From Odobenus rosmarus divergens (Eukaryota > Chordata > Mammalia > Carnivora > Odobenidae): a stretch of DNA of 64,000 bases. A program made the position numbers and the translations under genes. The stretch is taken from contig NW_004450398.1 of the NCBI RefSeq assembly GCF_000321225.1, positions 1,401,198 to 1,465,197 of the forward strand, given 5' to 3'. A model generated the notes under the pieces. That model was not told where the DNA came from, did not search any database, and saw nothing but the letters and a program-made list of their open reading frames with translations. Of this stretch, positions 1-9,100 are shown piece after piece; within the stretch, counting starts at the first letter, position 1; the number at the start of each line of letters is the position of its first letter.

Positions 1-512
1 TCAACACGGAGAGAGCTTTGGAAGGGAAGGCTTTCCTTCCAGACAGGATGGAACCTGTCGTCCTTGAGCAGTAACAGCCATAATGAGAAGTGATCTTACC
101 CACACCAAGGAGACTCTCTGCCTACCCAAGGCCAGGCATGCCTGAAGGTCCAAGGCAGCTCAGTCGACGCCCCTGGAGTCTGTCCAGGGCCCTCCGCCCA
201 AGTACGGCCCTGCCAGCCGTGCCCACACGTGCACAGACGTCCTGGGCAGAAGGGGGGGGTGATACCCCTGACGTCTACCCCCCGTTACCAGCTGCAGGCT
301 CAGGCTGCGGCTGTCACTCCCACCAGGCTCTGTGGCCCACCTGTGTGGGTCCACTGTAGCCAATGCCCCTGTGGCCCAGAGGAAAAACCTCAAGTCCTAC
401 GGGGCCCGACAGGCTGCGCCCACACCCCCTGCTTCTCCCCGGCCACACTGACCTCCAAGCCTTTAGCCAGACAGGTCTCTGTGCCCCAACGCTCTGCTCC
501 CCTCCTCCTGTT
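1..512. other. single-copy noncoding DNA
   Basis: C-rich DNA with no recognised repeat and no frame bounded by convincing splice sites. If the minus-strand transcript that starts near 4.8 kb is real, this stretch lies in its first intron or further into the gene. Confidence 0.5.
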
Positions 513-722
513 CAGTGGGCCTCAGCTGGGGCCACTGTGCCTCCCAGGGGACATCTGGCAATGTCTGGAGACATTTTTGTCGTCACCACCGGCAGTGGAA
601 GGTTTCCTGGGATGGAGTGGACAGAGACCAGGGGAGTGCTAACATCCCACAGTGCAGGGGACAGCCCCCACTAACAGAGATCCAGCCCCAAACATCAGCA
701 GTGTGGAGGATGAGAAGCCCTG
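513..722 (+). mobile_element. MER20 (hAT-Charlie nonautonomous DNA transposon)
   Basis: The segment begins with a CAGTGG..CTCAGCTGGGG head, passes through GGGGACATCTGGCAATGTCT and GGAGACATTTTTGTCGTCAC, and ends near TGAGAAGCCCTGG. This is the order of MER20 landmarks over its usual length of about 220 bp. It is the first of three copies in the window, all on the same strand (others at 37.4 and 60.0 kb), and is nearly full length. Confidence 0.88.
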
Positions 723-1589
723 GCGGGCCCTGGTTAACTCCAGGTCAGGAAGGGACGGCTGCCAGGCCCCGCAGCCCAGGAGGGTCTCCTCATCCTGCAC
801 CTGCACCTGCACCTACTCCTGCCCTCCCTCCAGGGCGCTTGCTTCAGTGTGCAACCCTGGCTTCCACAGCATGGCCACCTGGTTGGCACCTGCCTCCCTC
901 ATCGGGCTGTGTGCTCCAGGAGTGGCCCTGCACATTGCTGGGCTGCCAAGTGCACAGGCTATCCTGGCCTCCTCTCTGCCATCAGCAGGGCTGCCATCAG
1001 CTCCCACCACCCCTCTCAGCCTGTCCCCTCAGGCTTCCAGACAGGACAGGTACCCAGCGCCCCACCCCCCCGCCCCCCAACAGCGCCCTGGCTGTGCCGG
1101 GTGAACCACTCTTCCTGCTACAGAGGACGCCCACCTGCCTTGTCCCTCCCCCGGCCCTCTTGTGTCCAGCACCCGTTGGGGTGCCTGCCCTCCTACCAGG
1201 CTCCTGGACAGGAAGGCAACGCAGTATCAATTCAGAAGGGGAAGTATATGTGTGTTTGGGGGCAGGAAGCAGGAAATCAAACAATGGCGGCAAGACCTGA
1301 GGAGGGGGGACCCCCTAAGGGCCAAACCTGCCAGGGAGCCTAGGAGGCACCTACCAGTTCAGGGGGAAGCCACATGGTCCTGGGACTGATGGGGAAACTG
1401 AGACAGAGGCAGCCCCAGCTCAGAGGGACCCTTTGAGAGGACTGGTGACCGCAAAACCCTATCTGCTGCCCCCGCCCCAGGCCAGGAGGACTCTCACCCC
1501 CAAGTGCACAGAGCCCGGTTGACCAGGCCATGGGCATGCCTGGCCTGTGCTTACTGGCGCCACCCTTCCCCCCAAGTGAGTTGTTTGTC
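723..1589. other. single-copy C-rich noncoding DNA with a short hexamer repeat
   Basis: Positions 795-816 hold about three and a half copies of a CTGCAC/CACCTG hexamer. The rest is pyrimidine-rich, with homopolymer C runs near 1065-1080. Open frames here are short, overlap in several phases and show no codon structure. Confidence 0.5.
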
Positions 1590-1975
1590 CCTGCATTCAC
1601 TCAGCGAGTATTTCCTGAGAAATGATGGTTTAAAAAATCTGCTCACATCAAACCCTTCCTGGCATCAGCAGAGAAGCAAAACTCCCTGCCTCCCTGGATT
1701 TCTTCACACCCTCCCTGCCCTCCCACCTCAAACCCTCTGAACTTTCTGTTCCTTCTTCCTGGAATGTTCTTTCCTGACTGTCCCATGACTGGCTCCTTCT
1801 TACCATTCGGGGCTTTCTCCGTGGGTGCCTCTGGGAGGGTACCTTCCCAGACCACCCTGGCTCCAGGCGCCCCACCACCCCACACCTGCCATTGCCTTGC
1901 ATTTTACCATTTCGATCCCCAGCCCTATTACCAGTGCACAGTAGGTGCTCGATAAATGCCCGCTGAATGTTCCAA
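1590..1975 (+). mobile_element. L2 LINE 3' remnant
   Basis: From about 1740 the L2 3' order is visible on the plus strand: TTCCTGGAATGTTCTTTCC, then a diverged body, then CAGTAGGTGCTCGATAAATG and CCGCTGAATG at the end. A short opposite-strand fragment (CATTCACTCAGCGAGTATTTCC) sits at 1594-1615, so this is at least two ancient L2 pieces. Strong divergence is expected for L2. Confidence 0.75.
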
Positions 1976-2041
1976 GCCCGGAGACATAGTGATGAGTTAG
2001 AGGGGCCCCTGCCCTCATGGGGATCGTGATCAGTGGCTCCC

Positions 2042-2489
2042 ACCCGAGCCCGCTTCTCCAACCCAAAGCCACTCCCGGGACCCTCCGCATGGGTCCCCAC
2101 ACCTGTCCCAATAGACTCCAGGAAGCTGGCAGCCTGAGTGCAAGGGCAGGTGGATTCCCAAGAGGTCTGAGCCCACGAAGGGGCAGCTGTCTCCACGTGC
2201 TAGGAGGCAGGGAGAGTGGGGTGCCACCAGGAATCAGAGCCCGGGGGACATGTGAAGCATGATGGTGGCCGGCTGGTTCCCCCTGAACCCCCGTGGCCCA
2301 GGCTGGACCCTACCCACTTGCTTTGCCTCTCCCGACTTCCCTCATGCCCTTCCGAGCCAAGGTATCTCCTGCAAATCAGCTGACCCCTCACCCTGATCCA
2401 GGCAAGCACACAGGGTAGGACAGGGATGCCACAGCTTGGGCTGGGTCGACACCCAGGATGGCGCGTGGGAAACCTGCACCCTCTCAGAA
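2042..2489. other. single-copy noncoding DNA
   Basis: No repeat family, RNA gene or exon was recognised between the L2 fragments and the next MIR. Confidence 0.4.
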
Positions 2490-2665
2490 CAATCATCAAA
2501 GTAGCTCAATACCCATTCCATACATTGCTTCATCCTCCCAACAACGCTGTGGCTAACACGGCTCACCAGTATCGGTCCCACTTTACAGATAAGAAAACTG
2601 AGGCACAGAGAGTTTGAGTGCATTGCCCAAGACTGAAGAGCCAGGATGCTCGATGTACCCCCAGA
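2490..2665 (-). mobile_element. MIR SINE
   Basis: The core CCCACTTTACAGATAAGAAA followed by CTGAGGCACAGAGAG is the reverse complement of the MIR core (CTCTGTGCCTCAGTTT..ATCTGTAAAATGGG). The 5' part of the element is diverged. Confidence 0.8.
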
Positions 2666-3469
2666 ATTGGGGCCCAGGAGATCAAAGGAAGGGGTCTTCC
2701 AAGTGCAGAGGACGGGGCCAGCCTGGTGGACAGAGCAGAGCCAGGAGCCTGGAAGCTCTGAGCGCTCCGCGGGGGGTGGGGGGGGGCGACAGAACATACC
2801 TCCCCAACCTCTGTAGCAGCTCCTGGAGAGTTCCCTCAGTCAGGATGAAGGCTAGCACCTGAGGCCATCTGGATCCCCCAAAACATACAGGACCAATCCT
2901 CCACCCTCCTGCTCCGTGGACCCTCAATCCTGCCTCCCTGGGCCAAGGGTGGCCTGACCCTCGGATCTCACTCACAGCTCCTAGAAAAACAAGCTCTAAA
3001 GTCCAGGGTCACCAGTCTGCTGAAGCCCGCCCGAGGACAGGGCACTGCTGGGCAGAGTCAGGATGCAGGGGGAATATCTACTCTGTGCCAGATCCAAGCA
3101 GGCACTGGGACCCAAGGACGCATGGCACAAGGCTCCTGCCCTCCAAAAACCAGGACCAAGAACAGCAGGGATGCAGACGGGAAAAAGCATTATGGGGCTG
3201 AGGCTGTGTGCAGCCATATAGCCAGTGTCATCTCGGCCTCCCATCGGCCACCCAATCACACCCCATCCTCCAGAAGAGGAAGCTCGCACCAGAACCCCCT
3301 AGGTTCCCTGGGGGCAGAAGAGGAAGCTGGTGCAGACCGAGCCCAGGGACTGCCCCAGGGCCAGTCTGGGTCTCCTGGGGCCCAGGCCTGTGACTGGTGC
3401 CCCCACCCTGTGAATCAGCCACTGGTCATTCTCACAGGGTCAGCCCACTTGGCCAAACAACTTTAGTAA
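2666..3469. other. single-copy noncoding DNA with a possible degenerate MIR
   Basis: There is a G9-like purine run around 2772-2788. Positions 3225-3300 resemble a worn antisense MIR (CCATCCTCCAGAAGAGGAAGCT), but too weakly to call. No exon is supported. Confidence 0.4.
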
Positions 3470-3725
3470 TAACAGCAGATGCCCGACGAAAGTTGCCAAT
3501 GATTACTATGTGCCAGATGCGGAGAAGCTAAGCACTTCCACTTCACACAGATCCTCTCTCCGCTCAGCCTCAAAACAACCGTAGTGTTGTTATTAAGCCC
3601 ACTTTGCAGATAAAGAATCTGTGGCTCAGAGAAGTTAAGTCAATTGCCCAAGGTCACACAGCTCAAAAGTAGCTGCACAGGGAGTCAAACCCAGGCAGCC
3701 TGGAATCTGAATCCCAGATTTCAAC
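3470..3725 (-). mobile_element. MIR SINE, nearly full length
   Basis: The antisense MIR order is complete: TTACTATGTGCCAGATGC, AAAACAACC, CCACTTTGCAGATAAAGAAT, then AAGTCAATTGCCCAAGGTCA with CACAGCTC, then CAAACCCAGGCAGCCTGGAA. Confidence 0.88.
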
Positions 3726-4299
3726 CCTGACACAAAAATGTCATATTCTTGGCCCCCACCTCCCCACTCTCCTGCCTCAGGCCCAGGGGTCAGGTAAACC
3801 CCAGTGCGGCCCCCGCCAGGGCAGGATGGGTGACAAGGGTTCGATGCTGGGGACACAGGGATGACAGGCGCCCCGGCGGCTACCGCCTGCTGAGCGCGGG
3901 CAACGTGCAGGCACCGTGCCAGGCGAGCTCCACGCACCGTCTCATTTAACCCTGCCAGGCGACGCCGTCTCCCCCACTCCACCAAGGAGCTGAGCGAGGC
4001 TAGAGGAACGAAGGGGCTCGGCCCCCTGGGCGACAGCTGGAGAGGGGCGACAACTGGAGAAGAAACTCCAGCCGGCCCGACTGGGGCGGGCAGGGGGGAG
4101 GAACAGGGGACCACGATACCCAGTCATGCCCACGCCGCGCAGTCACCGCCGACGAAACTCGGCACCAAACGCTGCGGCCCGTCCTCAGTTTCCCCACCTG
4201 CGTAATGGGCGCCAGACGTCGCCAGGACCCGCGCTCCCACCCCTAACCCCCGAAGCCCTCCGGGCCACCCTGGGGGATGCTAGGACGCCCGCCTCCTCC

Positions 4300-4320
4300 G
4301 TTAATTTTAAATATCCCGAG
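4300..4320. other. AT-rich block inside the CpG island
   Basis: TTAATTTTAAATATC interrupts otherwise GC-rich DNA about 400 bases inside the putative minus-strand first intron. It offers homeodomain- or MEF2-like sequence, but a functional role is only a guess. Confidence 0.3.
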
Positions 4321-4450
4321 GCGTCCCGAGGAAGCCAGCGGCCGGCCTGGGGCGCGGAACTGCGGGCCGCGGTGGCGGGCAGGCACTGGGGGACGGGGGG
4401 TAGGGCGCAGAGACCCGCTCCCCGCAAAGCGGCCGCCGCCCCCCGCCGCC

Positions 4451-4490
4451 TTCTTTGTCCCGTTCTCGCCGCAGCGCCGCGGACAAAGAA
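4451..4490. promoter_or_regulatory. perfect 10-bp inverted repeat of SOX/HMG-type sites
   Basis: TTCTTTGTCC at 4451-4460 and GGACAAAGAA at 4481-4490 are exact reverse complements separated by 20 bases of GC-rich DNA. Each arm contains CTTTGT/ACAAAG, the core bound by SOX and related HMG-box proteins. The pair sits in the CpG island about 220 bases inside the putative minus-strand first intron. The repeat is directly visible; binding is inferred. Confidence 0.55.
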
Positions 4491-4705
4491 CCCCCGCCCG
4501 CGGGCGCGGTCCCCCGGAACAGACCCTCCTCCCGAAGCCGCGCCCCCGTCCGGGCTGCCCCTCCCCCGCCGCAGAGACGCCCCCCCAACCCCCTGGCCCA
4601 CAGCTGAGCCGCCCCGCGCGCGCCCCCAGCCCACCGGGGGCCGCCCCTTCCCCTCCCGCGAACCCCCGCCCGGCCCGAGCGCCCGGCCCGCCCGGCTCTG
4701 CTCAC

Positions 4706-4870
4706 CATTGCGCCGCCCGCAGCCCGGCCCGATCGTACCGCAGCAGCCCCGCGGGCCCGGCTCCGCCCGCCAGCCAGCCCGGTCCGGCCGCGGCGCACCG
4801 TCGGGACGCAGGAGCCCCGCTCTGCGGCGGGCGGGGCATCTCCGGCTCCGCCCCGGCCAGAGGCGTGGCC
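4706..4870 (-). other. candidate first exon of an unidentified minus-strand gene
   Basis: Read on the minus strand, GGGCGGCGCAATG is followed at once by GTGAGCAGAG, a good splice-donor match, so the exon would end at 4706. The ATG at 4708-4706 has a G at +4 when read into the intron but no purine at -3. Either the start codon is split from the rest of the coding sequence, or the exon is untranslated. The upstream sequence is 5' UTR-like GC-rich DNA with a CCAAT box 175 bases away. The 5' boundary is arbitrary. Reading through the donor gives only low-complexity Gly/Arg/Ala sequence, which favours splicing. The rest of the gene would lie left of the window, and I do not recognise it. Confidence 0.5.
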
Positions 4871-4880
4871 CGCTCGAAGC

Positions 4881-4890
4881 GGCCAATGGA
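4881..4890 (-). promoter_or_regulatory. CCAAT box (NF-Y type)
   Basis: GGCCAATGGA is a strong NF-Y core with flanks. It lies about 175 bases upstream of the minus-strand donor, a normal place for a CCAAT box serving a start near 4800-4850. NF-Y works in both orientations, so it may also serve the plus strand. Confidence 0.6.
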
Positions 4891-4920
4891 AGCCCGCGCT
4901 GGGACGGCGGGGCGGGCCGG

Positions 4921-4936
4921 GGCGGGGTCACGTGCG
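4921..4936. promoter_or_regulatory. GC box plus CACGTG E-box, CLEAR-like
   Basis: GGGGCGGGGTCACGTGCG joins an Sp1-type GC box to GTCACGTG. The palindromic CACGTG at 4929-4934 is the core for USF, MYC/MAX and MiT/TFE factors. The GTCACGTG flank matches eight bases of the CLEAR element used by TFEB. It lies between the two divergent candidate exons. Confidence 0.55.
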
Positions 4937-4989
4937 CGCAGGGCCGGGGCGGCCCCGGCGGGGCGGGGGCTGCGCGCAGCCTGCAGCCC

Positions 4990-5135
4990 TGGGGGCGGGG
5001 GACGGACTCGGCTTCGGCGCGCGCGGATTGCGCGCGGGTGGGTGCGGGGCGCCTGCCGCAGCCCTCCCTCCAACGCCGCGAGGTTGCCCTTATTCCCGCC
5101 CACTCACAGAGAAGGGCACCTGAGGCACACCGCAG
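4990..5135 (+). other. candidate first exon of a plus-strand transcript
   Basis: CACACCGCAG ends at 5135 and is followed by GTAAGAGT, a near-perfect donor (CAG|GTAAGA). It lies at the downstream edge of the CpG island, where a divergent transcript would leave. No convincing start codon with a following coding frame exists in the exon, so it may be a 5' UTR or a noncoding RNA exon. The 5' end is arbitrary. No downstream partner exon was identified in the remaining 59 kb. Confidence 0.4.
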
Positions 5136-5239
5136 GTAAGAGTGTTGTCTGGGAACAGCGTGCCGCGGCAGCCTGGGCCGGGGCTGGAGAGAGAGCGGGA
5201 CATTGCAGTTGAATGTCCTAGTTTGGGGAAGGAGCAGGT

Positions 5240-5400
5240 TATTCAGTCGTTCGTTCATTCATTCATTCATTCATTCATCATTCGCGCATCGGTTCACTCC
5301 ACCCTGCGGAACACCCACCGGGTGCCTGGTTCGCCGGTGGCCGAGAGAACAGTCACCAACAAGACCAACAAGGACCCTGCCCCCACGGAGCTCTCCTTCA
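5240..5400 (-). mobile_element. L2 LINE 3' end with an ATTC tetranucleotide tract
   Basis: TTCATTCATTCATTCATTCATT is followed by CACCGGGTGCCTGGTTCGCC and AAGGACCCTGCCCCCACGGAGCTC, which is the antisense L2 3' end. The terminal ATTC units (about 5244-5283) have expanded to roughly nine copies. Confidence 0.75.
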
Positions 5401-5464
5401 GGTGCGGGCTGAGCTGCGGGGAATTTGCAGCTCTTTGGCCAATTGTAATCATGGCTCTTTAACG

Positions 5465-5640
5465 TAATAACCCCGTGATTAGGCCCCCACCACGTGACAC
5501 GCCCTGTACTCTTGGCTTAACATATTTTATCCACCCGACCCATTTTACAGATGAGGAACCCAAGGCTCCAGAGTGAAGTACCACAGTCTCCTCGTGATGG
5601 AGGCAGAATTCCAGGCCAGGCCTTGTCTGCCTGGACACAC
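5465..5640 (-). mobile_element. MIR SINE
   Basis: The antisense MIR core is visible as CCCATTTTACAGATGAGGAA with a diverged CACCACGTGACACGCCCTG upstream. Confidence 0.75.
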
Positions 5641-6714
5641 CGAGGTGCCTGTTAGTGCGCTAATCCCCACTTGTGCACCCAAGAAGGCAGTCCAGCGAGA
5701 TGAGAGCCCCTTTGTGGCCAGCTGGGGCCTACAGGAGGGGTGAGAGTGGGCCCTTCAAGGTGTCTGTGGCCCGAGTCCTCAGGACCCCCACAGCTTGGAA
5801 GGTAGGAGGGGTGCAGGTAGAGCCCCTCATCCTGGGAGCTGGAGCCTTTGTCTGCTGTAAATGTCTTTCCAAGCCTCAAGCAAAGCTCTGGGAGCAGATG
5901 GAGGGCCCAGCTCACGAGGCCTGGTGGTCAGGCCCTGCTTACTCTACCCACTCCAGCATGGCTGGCCTCTTTTCTTCCTCACAGGCACCAAGCTGTTCCC
6001 TCCCCCCCCACCCCCGCCCAGCCACCTGACCTTGGCCAGCGCTGTCGTTCTGCTGCAACATTCTTGCCCTTCATCTTCCAGATATCCACCCAAGAGCAGT
6101 CCCTGTCATTATTCTCCCTCCCCGTGCATTGTGAGGGTGTGTGATTAACTTTTGGTGCGTCTCTCCCGCCAGGCCTTGGTCTGTTCTGTGCATTGCCACA
6201 TCTGCAGAACAATACCTGACACACAGTAGATCCTGAATCCAGGGATGGTGAGTGAGTGAGTGAATGATCACACTGTAGACCTCCAGGCCTGGCCCAGCCT
6301 CCACCCTAGCCAAGGGGGGCCAGGCACCAATGGTGAGCTGGAGGTTAAGCAGGAATGGGGGACAGAGAAACAGAGGGAAGCCTGGCTCCAGGTCAGCTAT
6401 TCTTGAGGCGAGATCAAGCATCTCAGAACAGCTCCAGCTCCTGGCTCTGCCCAGTGCTGCCTTCAAAGGCTCCCCTCCGGTCAGCCCCACCTAGGAGCCC
6501 AGAGCAAGGGCAAGCAGGTTTTTCCCACGGAGCCAGTTCCAGAGCTCTCTGCAGTCCCAGCGTTAAGTTGGCAGAGATGTCATTAGTGGTGAGGATGTGG
6601 GCGGGGCAGGCTCAGAACCCCAGAGCCAGGACTGGCAGATGACTGGAGAGGCAAGGACACTGTGGGGGGTGGCGGGGGGAGACTCTGGGGCAAAATGGTG
6701 AGGGGAATGCCATG
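5641..6714. other. single-copy noncoding DNA with an L2 tail
   Basis: Mostly unclassified. Positions 6195-6275 look like a plus-strand L2 3' end (ACACAGTAGATCCTGAATCC, then GAGTGAGTGAATG). No splice-bounded coding frame stands out. Confidence 0.45.
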
Positions 6715-6840
6715 TGACATAGAAGTTGAGAGCCCGCTGGGGCTCAAATCCAGCCTTTCTTGCTGGGTAGCTTTGGAAAAGCAGCATAACTTCTCTGTCC
6801 TTGAGTATCATCTGAAGATGGGGGCAGGAGTAAGGTCGCC
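6715..6840 (+). mobile_element. MIR SINE fragment
   Basis: GGCTCAAATCCAGC, then a diverged core and CTTCTCTGTCCTTGAGTATC, match the first half of a sense MIR. A second weak piece at 6950-7030 (TTGGGCAAGTCACTGCGCCTC) belongs to the same family. Confidence 0.65.
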
Positions 6841-7084
6841 ATCAGGGGGTGGTTGGGAGTCCCTCAAGTGCCTGCTTGCAGAGGACGCAATCCTACCCGT
6901 TCACTATTAACAGGGTCAGTCAGGTGTGGGGTGAACTTGGGCTTCCCCATGTGGAATTTGGGCAAGTCACTGCGCCTCTGGGGCCACGGGTTTCTAGTCC
7001 CATGAAACCCACCTGTGGGATGCTGTGAGGTGGGGGGCTAGGAGTAGGTGACCTGGGACCAGACTTTATCTTGCCCAGGGCGAG

Positions 7085-7204
7085 TTGTTTCAATAACAAC
7101 AAGCGTGATGTTATGATAATAGCAGCAAACAGCAAGCACCCCATATGCATAAGCACATTTTAATCCTGTTTTACAGATGGGGAAACTGAGGCACAGAAAT
7201 CCCC
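7085..7204 (-). mobile_element. MIR SINE fragment
   Basis: CCTGTTTTACAGATGGGGAA then ACTGAGGCACAGAAAT is the antisense MIR core. It runs directly into the MER5 copy that follows. Confidence 0.75.
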
Positions 7205-7325
7205 TGGAGGTCTTGTTGAAATGCAGGTTCTGGCTCAGTAGGTCTGGGCCTGAGGTTCTGCATTCCTCACAAGCTCCCAGGTGATGCTGATGGTTTGTGA
7301 ACCACACTTGGAGCAGTGAGGGGCT
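7205..7325 (+). mobile_element. MER5-type hAT-Charlie DNA transposon
   Basis: GAAATGCAGGTTCTGGCTCA, GTAGGTCTGGGCCTGAGGTT, CTGCATTCCTCACAAGCTCC and CAGGTGATGCTGATGG are consecutive MER5A/B landmarks. Confidence 0.85.
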
Positions 7326-7329
7326 AAGG

Positions 7330-8695
7330 CACTCACTAGAGGTCACCCAAAGTGGTGAGCTCTGAGCCCGGTTTCATCCCCATATGGTAGGCTGTAGAGT
7401 CCTACACTTAACCTCAGCTCTAACTGCCTGCCTGGCCCCAGCTGTCTCCCCTACAGAGAAGAAGCAGGAAGTATAGCTCTCCTCCCCAAGCCCATTTCCT
7501 CTCTCAGGGCCCTTACCACCTCCCTCCGAGGTGACATCTGGCCCGTAGAACCTCCCAGCCCCAAGCATCCCAGGGGTCCTCCCTGTTGATGGCATGGAGC
7601 TTTTCAGATGTTCATTAGCCAGGAAGATAATTAAGGCGAGGGATGAGTTCATCCTGGCTCCCTGGGGCTTGCCAGGGCCCAGCTGGGCCTGCCCCCTGCC
7701 AGTCTGGCCCTGTGCCTGCTTCCCTGGGGTGCTGGAGGGGCCGGAACAAGGGAGGGGCTTGCTGGGGAGTAGAGCTAGGGAGACTCCTCCAGCTGGGCCT
7801 CCCCGCCTAGCTACAGCTCTCAGGCCGGGCAGGCCTCTGCTCATGAGGCTTCCCCGTAAGGGTTCCAGGCCTAAAAACAAAATGAAAACTGCTTGGCCAT
7901 GGGGCAGTTTCCCAAAGGGTGAGGGGCGACCCACTGGCGAGTCCTGCAGGCTGAGGTTAGGGTGGGTCACAGAGAAGGCAGCCCCTAGCTCTGAATCACA
8001 CAATTCTTCACAGCAATTCTTCAAGGGGAGAAAGCTTCACTTACTGTGAGGCAGCATTAACATCCCTCCGGCGCCACCTCAGCCACTGCTAGCCAGGAGA
8101 GAGCGGGCCTTGGGCTCCGAATCTCGCTCGTCTACACTCTTGAGCTAGAATTTCACAGCCTCTTGTTTTCTGCCTGTTTATGTTTACAGTCTCCTTCTAT
8201 TTGTGGTACAGGTATCGCTTTTCCATTTATGGTAGTGACATAGTCATTCCTTTTTAAATCAATCTATTTAGGAGGGAAAAAGTGAGTCACCTTGAAGCAG
8301 CGTATAATGGGAGTGACTGGAGGGGGTATGGGGACATGGAAGCATTGGGGACGGTGGCATACGGTTGGATGATGTGGGGAACCTCTTGGAGCTGAACCAT
8401 TCACAGCTCAGGCACCCCACCATCCCCTGACTGCAGGGCCCAGCAGAGCCCTGGCCGGGAGACCGAGATATCCCCTAAGCTCCTGTATCCACAAGAAAAC
8501 TCTTATCTGGGTGGTCATGGGTTGTGTAGGGCCTGGGTCAGCTCTGGTCCTCATTCCTGGGGTCTGTGGTGTCATTGTGGGGATCAGCATGCCTCACCTG
8601 AGGTGCTCCCCACACCCCTACACCACCCCTGGGCTGCCCTATGTTTCTATCTGTGGTATTCACCCTGCCCGCCCCCACACTTGACCGCTGGAGCC
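7330..8695. other. single-copy noncoding block, possible regulatory element
   Basis: One of the longest repeat-free stretches of the left half. Positions 7609-7640 contain TTCATTAGCC and ATAATTAAGG, a pair of homeodomain-type sites in otherwise GC-rich DNA. No coding exon is recognised. Confidence 0.4.
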
Positions 8696-8699
8696 CGTT

Positions 8700-8840
8700 A
8701 ATCACCCATTCACTAAATCATTCATCTATCCAATCTTTATTGGGCACCTACTATGTGCCGAGCCCTGGGCTGGGCGCTGGGGAGATAGCCATGAGCCAGA
8801 CAGGCAGAACTCAGGTCGTGAACTTCAGGTACACAGAATT
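8700..8840 (-). mobile_element. L2 LINE 3' end
   Basis: CATTCACTAAATCATTCATC then TTTATTGGGCACCTACTATG and GCTGGGCGCTGGGGAGATAG is the antisense L2 3' terminus. Confidence 0.82.
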
Positions 8841-9100
8841 ATGGGCACATCATAATCCGGATCATGGTGTATTCTCTTTGGTCCTTGTATGACCTGCTCT
8901 TATTAAAAATGTCCATGATTAAAATAACTCTAGTCATGTAATACACACCCCGTAGCCCATCGATCAAAAGCTAGGACCCCAACAATGGCCAACATCTAAT
9001 CCCGAGGGACCCCCATCCCATCCCTGCCTTGAATCCTGTCTTCATCACTCCCTGCCTTCCTGTTTGGGCAGTTTTATCATACCTACATCCTACAAGTATT

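Larger units (their letters stand above)
4110..5200. promoter_or_regulatory. CpG island with probable divergent promoter
   Basis: About 1.1 kb is very GC-rich with dense CpG, in sharp contrast to the CpG-poor sequence on both sides. GC-rich shoulders reach back to about 3830. Inside are repeated GGGGCGGGG GC boxes (for example 4905-4927), a CCAAT box, a CACGTG E-box and outward-facing candidate first exons on both strands. Unmethylated islands of this kind normally mark promoters of broadly expressed genes. No TATA box is evident, which suits dispersed initiation. Long stop-free frames on both strands follow from GC content and are not evidence of protein. Confidence 0.9.

Noticed and set aside
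4126..5258. Long open frames on both strands of the CpG island (about 337 residues plus, 357 residues minus)
   Set aside because: Stop codons are AT-rich and scarce in this composition. The predicted proteins are Pro/Arg/Ala/Gly-rich in every frame, with no domain, and they overlap on opposite strands.
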